In this document: positions 1-12,413 of the stretch, one piece after another
How the letters are laid out: each line of letters starts with the position of its first letter
How positions within the stretch are numbered: position 1 is the stretch's first letter
Origin: Heliocidaris erythrogramma
Lineage: Eukaryota; Echinodermata; Echinoidea; Camarodonta; Echinometridae
Length of the DNA stretch: 64,000 nucleotides
Reading direction: 5' to 3'
NCBI GenBank assembly: GCA_025617745.1
Contig: CM046853.1
Span: forward strand, 59,543,233-59,607,232
Program-made: the position numbers and the translations under genes
The notes under the pieces: model-generated
Told to the model about the DNA's origin: nothing
The model's input: only the letters and a program-made list of their open reading frames with translations
Databases searched by the model: none

Positions 1-2731
1 TTTGTTTATTAAAGTGTATTGATGATTTTCAGATCAGAGTTGTTTATTTCTAAAGCGATTTAGTAAGGGAATAGAAGTCAATAAAAAAAATATTTTGATA
101 GGGTTGTTTTTAATATATAGCATAACCCAAAATATCTGTAACAATTTCATGAGTAATATATAGAAACAGTGAAGCATCAAATCATGTTTTCAAAGATGAG
201 TATGCATATTTACTGAACTGCATTTTTGACATATTTTCCAAAGCCCATCCATTTACAAAACAACTGAAGAACAGAAAAAAAAACCCTATCATTTGACGAA
301 TCTAATCAACTCACGAGCCCCTAATGAACATCACAATATATAATGGATATATATACATTGTATATATAAACCTGTAAATTTATTTATAAAAGGAACTTTG
401 ATTACGTTTTCCAGGCATGACAAATCGCAACACTAAGCTGCATAAAAGAAACAATTTGTCACTTTTTTGTCCACAGTGAAAAGGAGCATTAGAGGTAATA
501 AAGAAAGACCCTCTATCAATCAGTAAGTCTATAGCTTCAGAAATGTGTCAATACAATAGACACAATGCCAAAATGTACCTTGTCTCGTCTCGCATTCCTC
601 CATTTGTTTGCTGACAGTACAGACTGACAAGTGAATCTTTTTGAATTGTTTTGTAATCGTTGATCCTGATATCAATATAGTCCACAAGGTGGGGAAAAGA
701 CTCTCCTCAAATGGCCAAAAAGGCCTGGGAACCTGGATGTACTGAGTATCCCAACAAATTTTACAGGTTTAATTTGATCTGTTTTAACATTATTTATATT
801 GCCATAAGAACTTTTTTCCAAACAAAATGTAAACAAAAATAATTTGTTTAGAAGTTGCTGAAAGGACTTTTGCATCATAAACCTACTATATACCTTTTAA
901 AAGAGTATTACCCTAGCTCATAAATTCAAGCACAGTGTGAGACCTTGAAGTTATTTCTTTCTTTCTGCGGCACAATTTAGACTGAAGGAAAAGAGATCTG
1001 GAATTAATAAATCAATAAAATTTGAAAGTTTAGAAGAAAAGAAGAATTTTTTTGGGATACATGACAAGTAAGAAAAAAGTTATTTAGTTGTTGTCAGAAT
1101 GGGATCTAAGATCAGTGGGTCACTTCCTGTAACACATCCTATCTGAATTACATAGGACTGGTCATCAAGAAAACATGTTTATGTTTACTGTCCTCACAAA
1201 ACACAAGACATCTTGCTGCTTCATAATCTGATTACTGATTACAAAACGATTACAATCCTATGACCCTGGTCAGCAGCTTCCCAAGTCAGTTTTGAGAAGG
1301 ATATTCTTTGCTCAAAGCTACCTGACCCTCAGTCATCACACTAAATAATTAAAACGCATAGAAAAGCATAAACAGGAAGGTCCACTTCGTCCAGCCAGAC
1401 TGATTCTAGACGGACTGTATACAGAGAAGGGGATTAGGATCACTTAAGGGGCCACTTAAGTTGATAACAAGGATATGGTGACACCATCTTTGAGACAATT
1501 ATGTTTGTTCATCATAATCAAATACTTCCCAGCCCCATCAGGAGACAATGAGAGATAAAATTCAGTCAATAACAGCTTGTTCACACATACACACAAGAAC
1601 ACAAAAAAAGAGAGGGAGAGAGAGCGAGAGAGAGATGTCCTTGAAAAACCTTGTTTTAAGTGATCTTGTTTCATCCACCATTTTGTATGTCATTTGACTT
1701 GTCACACTCAACTTGTTTCATCCAACATTTTGCATGTCACTCAACAGTTCTAAAACATGTTTATGACAATCTGTATTACTAAAGTACAGGGGTCAGTTCT
1801 TTCTTTAAACTATCACTTTCTAGCACTTGGTAGGCTGAATTTGCTGTGTTATTCATAACTCTTTAAAACAACTTGTAAATTCACGATTTGTCTCCTGCTT
1901 GGATATTGTTTGTATCATCTTCACTACTAAAAATACATACCTTTACCTACCAAAGCATTGTCTTATACAGCAGGGGGTTGTTTTGCACCTTGTTTACCCC
2001 CTGGGATGGAATGTCAATTAACTACTTCAACCAACAGGTTGCCTATTTTAGTTTGTAGCTTAGGGTCTAAATAAGGTTCATCCTTTACAAAATCCATCCC
2101 CAAAACAACAATAACAACAACAAGTTAAGAACAGAGGACACAGAAACGTGGATTTGCCTGCTGAGCCATAACCCTACCAAAAACATCAATAGCATATGTC
2201 AAACTTACATATAATAAAATAGAATAACAAGTCTCGTCATGGAGTAGACAAGGGTTTTACACTGCTCCAGACATTTTCTCATCATGGGTATCAACAGAGG
2301 ACAACACCCATGCGTTTGAACAGATTAGAACAAATTAGCGAGGAGAGTAAAACGTGTGGGGAGGAGGGAAACTGACCCAGACACAGGTTTACCCCATGGA
2401 CTGTTGTAAACAGAACATATCTTTTCAACTTCAAAACAAAAACAAACACACTGCCTCATCAAAGAATACTATCAAGAGCGATTAGAACTTAAGGAATGAA
2501 TGACTGCGGAAATAAATGAGTGAACTTGGAGGCCTTCTTTAAGTATTAGTTGTTAGATTCGTTAAGGGATATGAGAATAAACACCATACAACCTATTTCT
2601 AAAGAATACATATACTATTCTTCTGTTTGCCTTTTCCTTTCTCTTGCTGCAGTATATAGATACATATGCACTATATAAATCTGGCATATTACATTACCAT
2701 TATCATAACTAGGATTTTTCTCTCTTTGCAG
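1..2731 (+). other. Presumed last intron of the upstream TIMP-like gene
   Basis: This stretch precedes the splice acceptor at 2731 and contains no convincing exon. It is AT-rich. It holds a short GA microsatellite at about 1608-1635 and a two-copy tandem duplication starting at 1666 and 1713 (period 47, shared start TTGTTTCATCCA). The open frames in it are short and have no exon-like borders. Assignment as intron rests only on the acceptor at its end. Confidence 0.5.
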
Positions 2732-2932
2732 ATCAAATCTGGAACACTGTACTGGCCCCCTGAGGCCAAGGAGAAGGACGTGTGCCCATACAACCCATAC
2801 CTTACAGACAACACAGACTGTGAAGGAAAATACTCCAGTTGTATCAGGTATCCAGATGGCACTTGCAATTGGATGGAGACAAGAGAGCTCAAACACTGTA
2901 AGAGGAAATCGGACAGTTCAGTATTCTTATAA
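2732..2932 (+). CDS. TIMP: Terminal coding exon of a TIMP-like metalloproteinase inhibitor (C-terminal subdomain)
   Basis: The exon follows a pyrimidine-rich acceptor ending in TTTGCAG at 2731, starts in phase 0 and stops at TAA 2930-2932. It encodes 66 residues beginning IKSGTLYWPP, with CIRYPDGTCNW near the middle. Vertebrate TIMP last exons carry IKSC..., then a Cys about 14 residues on, then ACI(K/R)..G.C(A/S)W, so order and spacing fit the TIMP C-terminal subdomain. As I recall the family, the human TIMP-1 disulfides here are 127-174, 132-137 and 145-166. The exon keeps equivalents of 145, 166 and 174 but has lost both members of the 132-137 pair (Gly and Pro instead) and gained two other cysteines. 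The tail after the last core Cys is short and basic. The gene would be a secreted matrix-metalloproteinase inhibitor whose earlier exons lie left of the window. A divergent secreted protein unrelated to TIMP is possible but less likely. Confidence 0.75.
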   Translation: MKSGTLYWPPEAKEKDVCPYNPYLTDNTDCEGKYSSCIRYPDGTCNWMETRELKHCKRKSDSSVFL

Positions 2933-4125
2933 CTATGCTAAGAGCAGTACCTGATGGGGCACTTCCAGAACTGACTTTAAGGATTGCAGACGCAATTTGG
3001 AAGGAATTGGTGGTGCATTGCTATAGAGAAGGGCAAGTGGAGAGCAATGATGAATTGTCCCAACTGTGCAGATTCCCACTGTTCTCCCTTGAAGTAGTCA
3101 CCACAGTGGATGAAGTGCTTGAAGATACTTCCTGGAGCTCTACAATGGAACACTTAGTGCAGGAGCTCTAGTTTACTTCCACCTGGAGAGTAAATATCAC
3201 TTACTCCATATAGCTGCTTTTGACTGCACAACAAGTGATGCACTTATGAAGCAATCTGTCTAGTGCCACTTTCAATAAGAAGGAAGTAGTCTTCATGCTC
3301 GTCCATGGTTTACAGGTGTAAGACACAACTGTATAAGAGTCCGCTTGATGAGATCTACTACAGCCTAAAGGGATAAGCTGTTCAGTAAAACACTTTAAGA
3401 ACTGTCCCTCATTAGTCTATCCCTGCTGAAATCAAAGGATGCCACTAAAGAAACAGGTTTTACTGTGGACATGACCCCTTTGTCAAGTATTGAAATTCAC
3501 AGAAACTTGATAACTGTGTGGTTATCAGTCCAGTTCAGTAATTAAGGAAATTTGAAATACTTCAACAGTGTATAGTTTGGAAATGACTTAAACGGGTGAT
3601 CTGGCATCTTGTGCCTATGATGAAGTATAAGATATACTATTTAAGCTTTGAATCATGTACATTTTAAGCAACCAATTTTGGATATAGGGGAAAATTGAAA
3701 CTTTCAACAAAATTTAAACATGTTTAATTTAGTTCTCAGGGGAATGAGAAAGTTAACTTGCATATTGAGGTTGATAAATAATATCGCAAAATTCAACACA
3801 GTTTTTCTATTCTTCAGTATTATAATGCAAGTACATCTTGAAAGTCGAAAGAGGTTTATTATAAACATAAATGAATGAAATTTGAAATATACTTCCAACT
3901 GTTGTATTGCAATGTGGATTATTCAAAGTATTATATCAAATGATGTATGATCAATAGATTATTTATTATGGAACAAGGTGTAAATGATGTATTGTGTTAC
4001 TTTTTCCTATCCTACACAATTATATAGCCCTCTGTTTCAGTGTTATAAAATTTCTTGAAGAACTGAATGTTCATTTAGGAATCATTAATGTGGAACTGAT
4101 AATAAAAGAGTTGTACCTTAATGAG
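2933..4125 (+). other. 3' UTR of the upstream TIMP-like gene
   Basis: The stretch runs from the TAA stop to just beyond AATAAA at 4101-4106. It contains one 78-codon frame (2935-3171), which has no acceptor of its own, starts 2 bases after the stop codon and shows no family resemblance, so it is read as untranslated. The end is estimated from the poly(A) signal; no transcript evidence is available. Confidence 0.5.
4101..4106 (+). terminator. Poly(A) signal AATAAA
   Basis: A canonical AATAAA is followed about 20 bases later by a T-rich, GT-containing stretch (4125-4141), the usual arrangement for cleavage and polyadenylation. It is the first canonical signal after the TIMP-like stop codon that has such a downstream element. 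Confidence 0.5.
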
Positions 4126-4492
4126 TTTTTTTTTTTGTGATCAAACCATCCAATTTACTTAATGATTACAATACAGACATCTACTCTTCATATTATATAG
4201 CTGAAACAAGCTCATGAAAGAGCTTTAAACAAAGAAAATATTGGTGTTGAAGTACCAGTTTAGTTTGATTCATGGTATACATGATTGTTCTGTCTCTAGT
4301 GCCAAACTACTTGAAATCCCTGCACTATATCTTTGCCACAATTACAGTGATTTTTTAATCTTTAGCCCAATGATGTCAATGCCAGTTTATTCCTGCATGA
4401 AAGATGTAATAAGCTTGAAGCTGAGAGCAATAAGGTCATCCCAGTCTCACAGGTGTCATTTCTAAGGGTTCAAGATGCAATCCCAGGTCAGC

Positions 4493-4672
4493 AGAGGTCG
4501 CGAAGACGAGCATGTGTCATCATCGTGTCAGTCAGCAGATTTGTCATTTAGTGATTCTCCCTATGTCCATGTGAGCCCTACTTCTCAATCGTTCAGTAGA
4601 AATGTGAAGCGAACTAGTTTGGCTGAATTTATTGCATGCTCATCATCTGGCTGGGCAGAAAAAGATGTCTAA
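4493..4672 (+). CDS. Possible terminal exon, serine-rich, unknown protein
   Basis: After a weak acceptor (AATCCCAG at about 4492) the frame runs open to TAA 4670-4672 and encodes about 59 residues, Ser-rich, with stretches such as SADLSFSDSPYVHVSPTSQS and a final SGWAEKDV. The segment is more GC-rich and more protein-like in composition than its surroundings. An in-frame TAA lies just 5' of the first ATG (4475), so it would need splicing. The pyrimidine tract is poor and no canonical poly(A) signal follows closely. No family is recognised. It could be a decayed exon, or chance. Confidence 0.25.
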   Translation, partial: RGREDEHVSSSCQSADLSFSDSPYVHVSPTSQSFSRNVKRTSLAEFIACSSSGWAEKDV

Positions 4673-7600
4673 CTTGTCAATACTTATTCCAGGTCAATGG
4701 TAAAATGACTACTTGTCATGTGTCATAAATGACTTATGAAGCATAATAAGAGTATAATATATTTCATACTGTTTATCTGTGCTTCTAAGGCTGTAAGGAA
4801 TCAACCTAAAAAGATTATCAGGAAACTAAATCAGCTGAATTTAAAGGAAAAATATGTTTTTGTTAATCTCTGTTTTAGAGGGAAGTATCAAGGGTGCATT
4901 TATTCATCATGAAATCTCAAGTTATTTTGTTGGTTTTGCGCCAAAGCAACAATTTGTCCCCTTAAAAACAGTCGAGTCACCATGAAGCCCGCATCCATTT
5001 CAATATCCTTTATATATCCTTGTTGATAGCAGACCCTTACGGCATATACTTTTGTCAATGACCATGCATAATATGCTTCAAGTAAGGATCTAGTGATCTA
5101 ATAGTACTTTGTATATTAGATGTAACTGCAATGTTGTTATTCATATAGTTTGCAACTTTCCATGAATGGTTGTAGTACGTTGAAAGTGATTTTGATGGCA
5201 AACGCACTTTGGATATTTGATTCATATTGCATTTCCATTTGATAAAAACAATGAACACCATAGGCTAATCAGTGTTAAAAGTCGGAATTACTTTCCAAAG
5301 GCGTATAAATACTGTCAAGGATTAATTCCAATTCCCATTCATGTATGGTTTCAACTTGATGTGAATGTCAAGCACACATATCCCAAGAACATGGATGGTT
5401 TTTCAAACAAAATGTGTACAAAATGTGTACGAAATCTATGCATTAGAGTAATGTGTTTGTATTATGGACTTTGCATGAACTTTCATGTTGAGTGCCAATT
5501 ATACTTTAAGGTACTAAACTTTCCTGGACTTACTAGGAAAAAAATCCTTTTCATTTAGTTTCATCCTCTCTGCAGCATGACACCCATGCTTGCTTGCCTC
5601 TGAAAATAGCAACAGGATTTGGTTAGGAGTTATACCAATTGGACCCTTTTTGGCATACTGGTCTTAAAATAGAACTATCAATTAAGCTAGACTTCTTCCT
5701 TTCCCTCTTCCACTTAACTTTACAAACTCTTTCGGCTATTTTCTAAATCTGTGATGGCATCACTTTCCTGGGGGTTCATCTTATACCTATCATCGACAAC
5801 CACCATTTACATGAGAAGACCTTTTAGGGAAGTGTTCCCACTGACATGGTGATCCATCTGATGCCCTGTGGTAACATGAACACTTCTTTCATGGTGCAAG
5901 AATGGCACTGCTGTGTATATGTAATGTACAGCTTCTTATATTTTTTTAGAGGGCCAATGCAGGAACAAGCCGTAATATCAGCCAACCCCTTCTCATCCAT
6001 GGGCTTTCCTTCTCTTCACTGCTCCATGTGAGCTTCGAGTTGGAAGATCTGTCAACTGGATATTTCCTGCTTGGTTCTGTTAGCTTGCAGCATCATTCCT
6101 GACATAGATCCAAACTTAGATTCCTTCCCCCATCCCTCGAGGTCGGGCTAAATCTCAACTCCTTATTCTCCTGTGAGGCTGAGTCATCCGCTGTAAATAC
6201 TGATCCAATTATTTATTGAAATATATACTCTGGAAAAAAGAAAGAACAAATGCCCCTCGATCTGCCCTAATTTTGGCAGTACTGTTTGACTATTGTTTCT
6301 GCCTCTTTCATCAAACTATTAGGGAGTCCCCTTTTTGCTTCAGCTAAAATCCTGAACCAAACCCTTTTCCTTGTTCAACATCTTTCTGTTCCTGAAATCC
6401 TTTCCAGCTATAACATCTTTCTGTTTCTGAACTATTCCAAGATGTACTTAGGAAAATGGGGGAGGATATCTTCTAGATAGGAATCACTGATTTTTGTAAC
6501 TTTCTACGTCAATGTGCTGATAACTCTACACGGTTTTGATAAAAGATAGAATTACATAAATGGAGTATCCTTTTCCATGACTAATAAAAGTACCGGGCCC
6601 ATGTGGAAAATACATAATATTGCCTCTATAAATAACGTAGAACAGTATTTTTGCACTGCAGCATGTACTCTAAAAATGACAGAGGTGTGGCAGTGGATCC
6701 CAAAAGCGGACAGAAGAACCGCCCTTAATATGGAAACAACGGCTTACCTCAAAATCTTTTCATCCCTAACATCGGGCTGTTAATTATTTGCCATTTCACT
6801 GCTCTCTCTATCTTGGGTTTCAGTAATGAGGGCCGTCTCGCCAGAGCGAGGAAATTAGAGAGTAATTCTGCTAATCAATTGCATCCTGTGATGAACAGTA
6901 ATAATGAAGAATGTCAGACTGCCTCCATCTCTTGGACAAAATGGCACCCAACACTTCCTCAAACACCTGAATACTCCGGCTCAAGAGAATGATCGTCAGA
7001 GAAAATAAATATCCATGTTGTGTTGTTTTAATCATATCACATTCATTTAAAACAATACATACAATATTTTGCATTATAATGGCCAATGTTTCAGCAGACA
7101 AAACCATTTTGTTAAACTGGAATTTTATATTGAGACCGTATGATTCTATAAGAATGATCACTGCAGCATTCTTCAAACCTACACTGGTTTGATTTTTTGA
7201 GTGATGATTCAAATAAACAATTTAACTATGGTATGCATGATTTTGTTCAGTCACAGATTTTCTTTTTTTTTTGTGCAGTGAAAACCAAAGGTTATAGCAT
7301 GCAAACTTGGAGGAGATCTACACCCATCCAGACAGCAAACTAAAAATATATGTATGACTTCATTAGAATTCACCTGTTCCAAAGCAATACATATGCAAGA
7401 TTAAGTGCTTCAAGTATAAAATGCACAGGTGTAGACTGTGGGATAAAGGGAATTACACAAATTATTATCCAAGGATACATCTCTCCTTTGGAATCAGAAT
7501 GACTTTGTATTTTGAGGAGAGACTTGGAGAGACTTGATGACTTGTTTGTCATCACCTGTTGTGTAGAGTATAATAGGTAAAGGGAGGGGAACAGAAGTGG

Positions 7601-10566
7601 GGGGGGGGGGGGGGGGTGGGTGCAGGACCTTTTTGTGAAGTTAAGGGTAATGAGTTGAATAATGATTTGACAGAAGTTCCTACCAGACTACCTGTCTATG
7701 GTTGCCTTTCAGAGAGAGAGAGAAAAAAACAAATTTACAGGATCTATAACATTTATAATCCAAGTGGGACCGATGGAGGCTTTGGGTTAGAAGTGCACTG
7801 TCATGTACTCAACAGACAGGCCTGTTCACGTCTGAGAATAAAATCTTGTTGATAAACTTTTCAAATGATTTTACTTCTATACTGTCAATGTCATGGTATA
7901 AAGCTTTTCAGATATTCTTAACAACCCTATTTTGGATTTTAAGCTGATGAAATAAAAAACATCAAACATGCACAAAAGAAAATAAAGTTTGGCCCAGAAA
8001 GAAAATTTTGACCTCGGAACGAAACTTGAAGTGAAATCAATACTCTACGTTTCATCATGTGAAAGGAGCTTTTAATGGTATTTTCCAGACAAGTAAATCA
8101 TAATATTGCCCATCTGTGTCTTCTTCTTGATTAATTGTACATGCTTAGGTTTAAAAACTTGAAACTGGGCTCTGTGATGCTGGTTTTCATACAAGTTCAC
8201 AAGGATTCTTATTCAAAATGAATGCAAGAGAAATTCCCTGTGACATGTAGATCACATTTCATTATTCAGATGTTTACTCTTTATCATTCATGATATAAAA
8301 CAGTGTTCTATTTATTGAAAATCCTTATGAAATAATGTATAAATCTTACACTAACCATTAGTTTGGTGACTTCTGTAAAATTCTAATACTGGTTTGTATG
8401 ACTTTTTATCTGAAGTTTGGTGAAAACATTTGAGTTTACATTTATAACCATCTCACATTTCAACAGCCATTGTATTTTTTTTAATTTCAAGGCTTGATTT
8501 TGACTAGACTGTGAGTTATATTCTACATGTGTGCATATATTTTTGTAATATATGTTTCTCTTTTCTTGTGTCAGATTCTATGCTTTTGTAAATAAAAGAA
8601 CTATTATATTATATAGAAATATTTATTTTACAAGAATGTTGGTGTACAAGTACCAATACATATGACTGAGAATGGTGCACAATGTGAAATTCAAGTATAT
8701 GTAATCTTGATATGAGAAAAAGAGCACAGGGAAAGTTACATCAACTTAATTGTGAATACAAAAAAAAAAAGATATGCAGAGTTCTTTTATGGATTATAGG
8801 TAAAGAAAAATACAAACATTTCTTACCTTTATTGACATCCATGGCAAATTAAGCATATATGGGAGCATTGAAAGAGAGAGAAAGAGAAAGAAAGAGAAAG
8901 GAAGAGAAAGACAGAGAGAAAGAGAAAGAGAGAGAGAGGGAGAGAGAGAAGGAGAGAGAGTGTGTGAGACAGTGAATGTGAGAAAGAAAGAGAGACAAAA
9001 ATGGAGAGAAAAATATATTATAAATGTGATATAATAAACAATATTTTAAAAGTCTACTTTCATTTATTTGATTGAATTTTCCTAGATAATGACCATAGGA
9101 AATACCATATCTCAATGCACCGATATCCTATCCCAAAACCATTATTTCATAACACACTTGCCATTAGTTTATATTTATATTCCCAGCATATCAATACATT
9201 TCTTACACATGATGCCTTTAACAAACCAACAACATGCCTTATCCAAACTAACGAATCTACTTTTGGATTATGCAACTTAAGTCCCTGCAGCGAACAGATA
9301 CACGCAAGTGGATATAGCAATTAAAACATTCAAAATCCATGGATACTGAATAATCACTTCCATTGTGTATTCATTGGCCAGGGTCTATCAGCTTGATCAG
9401 GGGTGCCAACGATCAACTTGTATATAATCCTCAAGGCAGATTGTTGTGGGTTGAAGATGGTGGACGATGACAGGGGGGATAGGCATAGAGGATGAGGAGG
9501 CTGAGAGGGATTTGTCTTCATGAAGATTCTGCTCAAGACACAAGAGATGGGAGATGATGATAGCTGTCTACGCTCCTGGCACAGCGCCAACAAGAAATGG
9601 TAAGAGAAGAGTGTGGTGACTTGCCCTTTGGAAAAATGCATTGCTTCAATTCTGCTAATGGGCCATTGCCAGTCATGTGTGTGACCAAAATCCTGAAAAA
9701 TAGTTGATTAAAACCTATCAGAGAAAGGAAAAACTTTTTCATTTGAGATATTGATAATAAAGGAAAAAAAATCATTAAAATGTAATCTGATTTTCTGGTA
9801 ATGAGGCAAAATTAGATGGTCATTGTGTGACCATTAGTTTCACTTTACAAAGAATGGCCCTAATGATGAACCTTTTCTTGTTTGAACATTTTGTTACATC
9901 TTGAAAAAAAACGCTTAACCCCTTCCATGCCATGAACGGCAAATCCCGTCCAACATATCCAATGAGGAGCTTGATATTGGAGCTAAGAATAGGGTTTCCT
10001 TTAGCATAGACACTACAATGGGTACATGCATTCTAAAGACCTGTCTAAATGAAAATCAATAACTACACAAAGTCTACAAATTCAAAATTTCACTCATTTT
10101 GAAGTTCATTTACCATGACTGCTGGTAAACCCAGCATAGTATACAATGGGTTAACTTATAAGCAACACAGTCAGACCGCAGGTCGTATGCAAATGAGCAA
10201 TAATCGGGCATTTTATTTCCAGTGCCCGAAATGGACTCTCTCCCTGCACCCAGTCGGCTGTATCGCATGGTCATCTTTAAAGTTATGTTCTTCAATAAAT
10301 ATTAATGCTGTGCTCATTAGACTTTCTGCAAAAATAAATGAATAGTTTCCCAACACAGGGATATTTTGTTTCAGTCAGAACTTTAGAAATAAGTTGTTTA
10401 AAATAACTGATGAAATAGTCATATAAAAGCCTTTTTTTCACAAGATTTCAAGTTGTTAAAAGACATAATAAAAAGTATATGAGCCGCCATCAAGACACAT
10501 ATGTATGGAACACTGGAATCTCATCTTTTTCATTGTTACATTCAAAACATCCATAAATTTATGAGA
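4673..10566. other. Intergenic AT-rich stretch, no supported gene
   Basis: I see no exon with a family match here. The stretch contains an 18-base G run at 7599-7616, a GA microsatellite at 8871-8998 and a few AATAAA motifs (for example about 8591) not tied to any coding frame. A frame at about 9354-9641 (-) lies over GA/CT-skewed DNA and is not supported. Confidence 0.4.
8871..8998. repeat. GA-rich microsatellite
   Basis: Imperfect GAGA/GAAAGA repeats cover about 130 bases. The opposite strand reads as a Ser/Leu/Phe-rich frame, which is an artefact of the repeat. Confidence 0.9.
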
Positions 10567-10846
10567 GTCAGGATCCAGCAATATTCAGCCGCAGATTATC
10601 CGTTGTCAAGACCATAGTCAAGACCATAGAATCTTAGCCCTGTGATTGGCAAGCGAGCCATCTGTAACCAAGTGCGCGTTGAATGAAACAATGCGCAACC
10701 TGTTGCTTCATCCTTGCACAAACATGCGCATAGCTGTTGCCTAGCTGTGAGAAAACATCTTGCGTGGTGGTAACCAATCGGAATGCTGGAATTGACTTTT
10801 TTAAAGACAAAGTGTGTACATTGGTTACATATTGCTGGATCCTGAC
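10567..10846. mobile_element. Fold-back element with 18-bp perfect terminal inverted repeats
   Basis: The left end GTCAGGATCCAGCAATAT is matched exactly by its reverse complement ending at 10846, giving a 280-bp element. The interior is moderately GC-rich with several GCGC/TGCGCA words and a small direct repeat of AAGACCATAG. There is no coding frame, so it is a non-autonomous (MITE-like) unit. No clear target duplication is seen. Confidence 0.7.
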
Positions 10847-11978
10847 CCTGTCATGAAGTGCACATTAATGTTATTTCAATCTTTGGAAAGTACAGAAAAT
10901 GCCCTTTACGCTCATGTCAAATTTGGCCTGGCTCACAATAAAACTATGGTAGTTTGGGCCAGATTTATATTTCATTTCATTTCCATTTTTTGTCATAAAA
11001 GGAACACCATTTTTTACCAATTTCATCTTTTATTTTGAACACAATAAAAGCATGTCACAAATCTCTGATCCCTCTTCTTTTATTTGATGTATAACTCATG
11101 ACAATTGGTGAATGATAAGTAGTCTATTCAATAGTTTGCAAATGAGATGTTCCTGGCTGTTCTTGCTCATTATGTATTCATAGTCAGGCAGAACTAGAAA
11201 TATTTAGGGGACCTGCGGATTGGCTGAACAAGTAACTCACATCCTCCTACTTTAACCTACTGAATTTCAAGCGTGAGATAACTCCACCTGGAGTCTCTGT
11301 AAACTGTGCGTTATACTAAAAAATCAAATTGTATCAACAGGTTTAAAATATCTGAAATATCTAAAAATATCTGCCGCACACTCTGCTTTTGTAGATAATC
11401 TGGGCAAGAGGGCTATCTACTGCAGATAGCAAAACATCTCTATGAATTAATATTCTCATCCAAGTTGCAAATTAAAAAGAAAAAACTAACCTGGATATCA
11501 GCAAATAAAAAAAAAAAATTTCACCCAATATAAATCTGGTCCTTATTACTTCTTTAGCTATCCTATTTCAAACGATGCATCCTTTGGAGATTCGGGTGTC
11601 TTACAAAATTGGAGGGGAAATTGTGAAATTAAAGAGAATTCATACTAATCATTCAATTTCTTGTCTGCTATGTCAGGTATAATTTAAAACGTTTGTTCCA
11701 GAGCCTGGTCTAAAGTACGAAGGATGTTTTGACAGGTGAATGGCCAGAATTAGGACACTTTATCAAGAGGTTACTGTGGGCTACCTTAATTTATTTGACC
11801 TGATATTGTTTTATTCATCAAGTTCAAATGGATTTAAAGCATGAGAAATGTACCATGAAAATAACAATATATACCTAAAAAGGATAACACATGAATGTTG
11901 ACAATAAGATTATTTCTGAAGGGATTCTATGCATTGGTTTGTAACATGCATGCAGAATAACCATATATATATATATAA
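10847..11978. other. AT-rich stretch, no gene seen
   Basis: Only short chance frames are present. No terminal repeats, splice-flanked frames or RNA-like structures were recognised. Confidence 0.4.
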
Positions 11979-12114
11979 CAGGGATGCCACTTAGAATTGA
12001 TATGAAAGCCTGACAATCATCTAGAATGAGCCATTTTGTAAAGTGTTTTCTATGGACTGAAAATAAATTGCTTGGGCCTGAATTCAGGCTTTTGCCTGAA
12101 AAGTGGCATCCCTG
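11979..12114. mobile_element. Short hAT-like non-autonomous element
   Basis: A 136-bp unit begins CAGGGATGCCACTT and ends with the exact reverse complement, a perfect 14-bp terminal inverted repeat. The CAGGG start is typical of hAT ends. Flanks are AT-rich (ATATATAA / ATATACTT) and give no exact 8-bp duplication, so the insertion is probably old. Confidence 0.65.
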
Positions 12115-12247
12115 ATATACTTACCACAGTAATGTATATCCTATAAATTTAGGGTTTTGTTTCTTGATACAAAGTTTCAGTGAAATTAAAAATCCAACCT
12201 CTCTGTCTGCCTTATTGTTCCTCCCTGTCTCTATCGCTCACTATGTA

Positions 12248-12314
12248 GTCTGTTTAGAGCCAGAAGGGCATTAGCTTTAACACAGAGTTAACGCCCCTCT
12301 GGCTCCAAACAGAC
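12248..12314. repeat. Hairpin family A, copy 1
   Basis: The arms GTCTGTTTAGAGCCAGAAGG and their reverse complement surround a short spacer. The core GAGCCAGAAGGGC...GCCC(C/T)TCTGGCTC is shared with five other sites in this window. It can fold into a hairpin of about 67 nt. Confidence 0.85.
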
Positions 12315-12328
12315 AATATATTCTGCCC

Positions 12329-12413
12329 TCTCTCTCTCTCTCTCCTTACTCCATTTCTCTAATCATTTTATCCCTATATATATATTCTCTCTCTCTCTCT
12401 CTCTCCCCCCCCA
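12329..12413. repeat. CT microsatellite pair
   Basis: Two (CT)n blocks are separated by an ATATATAT run and end in a short C tract. Confidence 0.85.

Noticed and set aside
2935..3171. 78-codon frame right after the TIMP-like stop codon
   Set aside because: No acceptor, no family resemblance; best read as 3' UTR.
5217..5558. 113-codon plus-strand frame
   Set aside because: No splice borders and no recognisable motif; overlaps another frame on the minus strand.
9354..9775. Two overlapping minus-strand frames that looked like a retroelement fragment
   Set aside because: No reverse transcriptase, integrase or transposase motif could be identified, and they interrupt each other.
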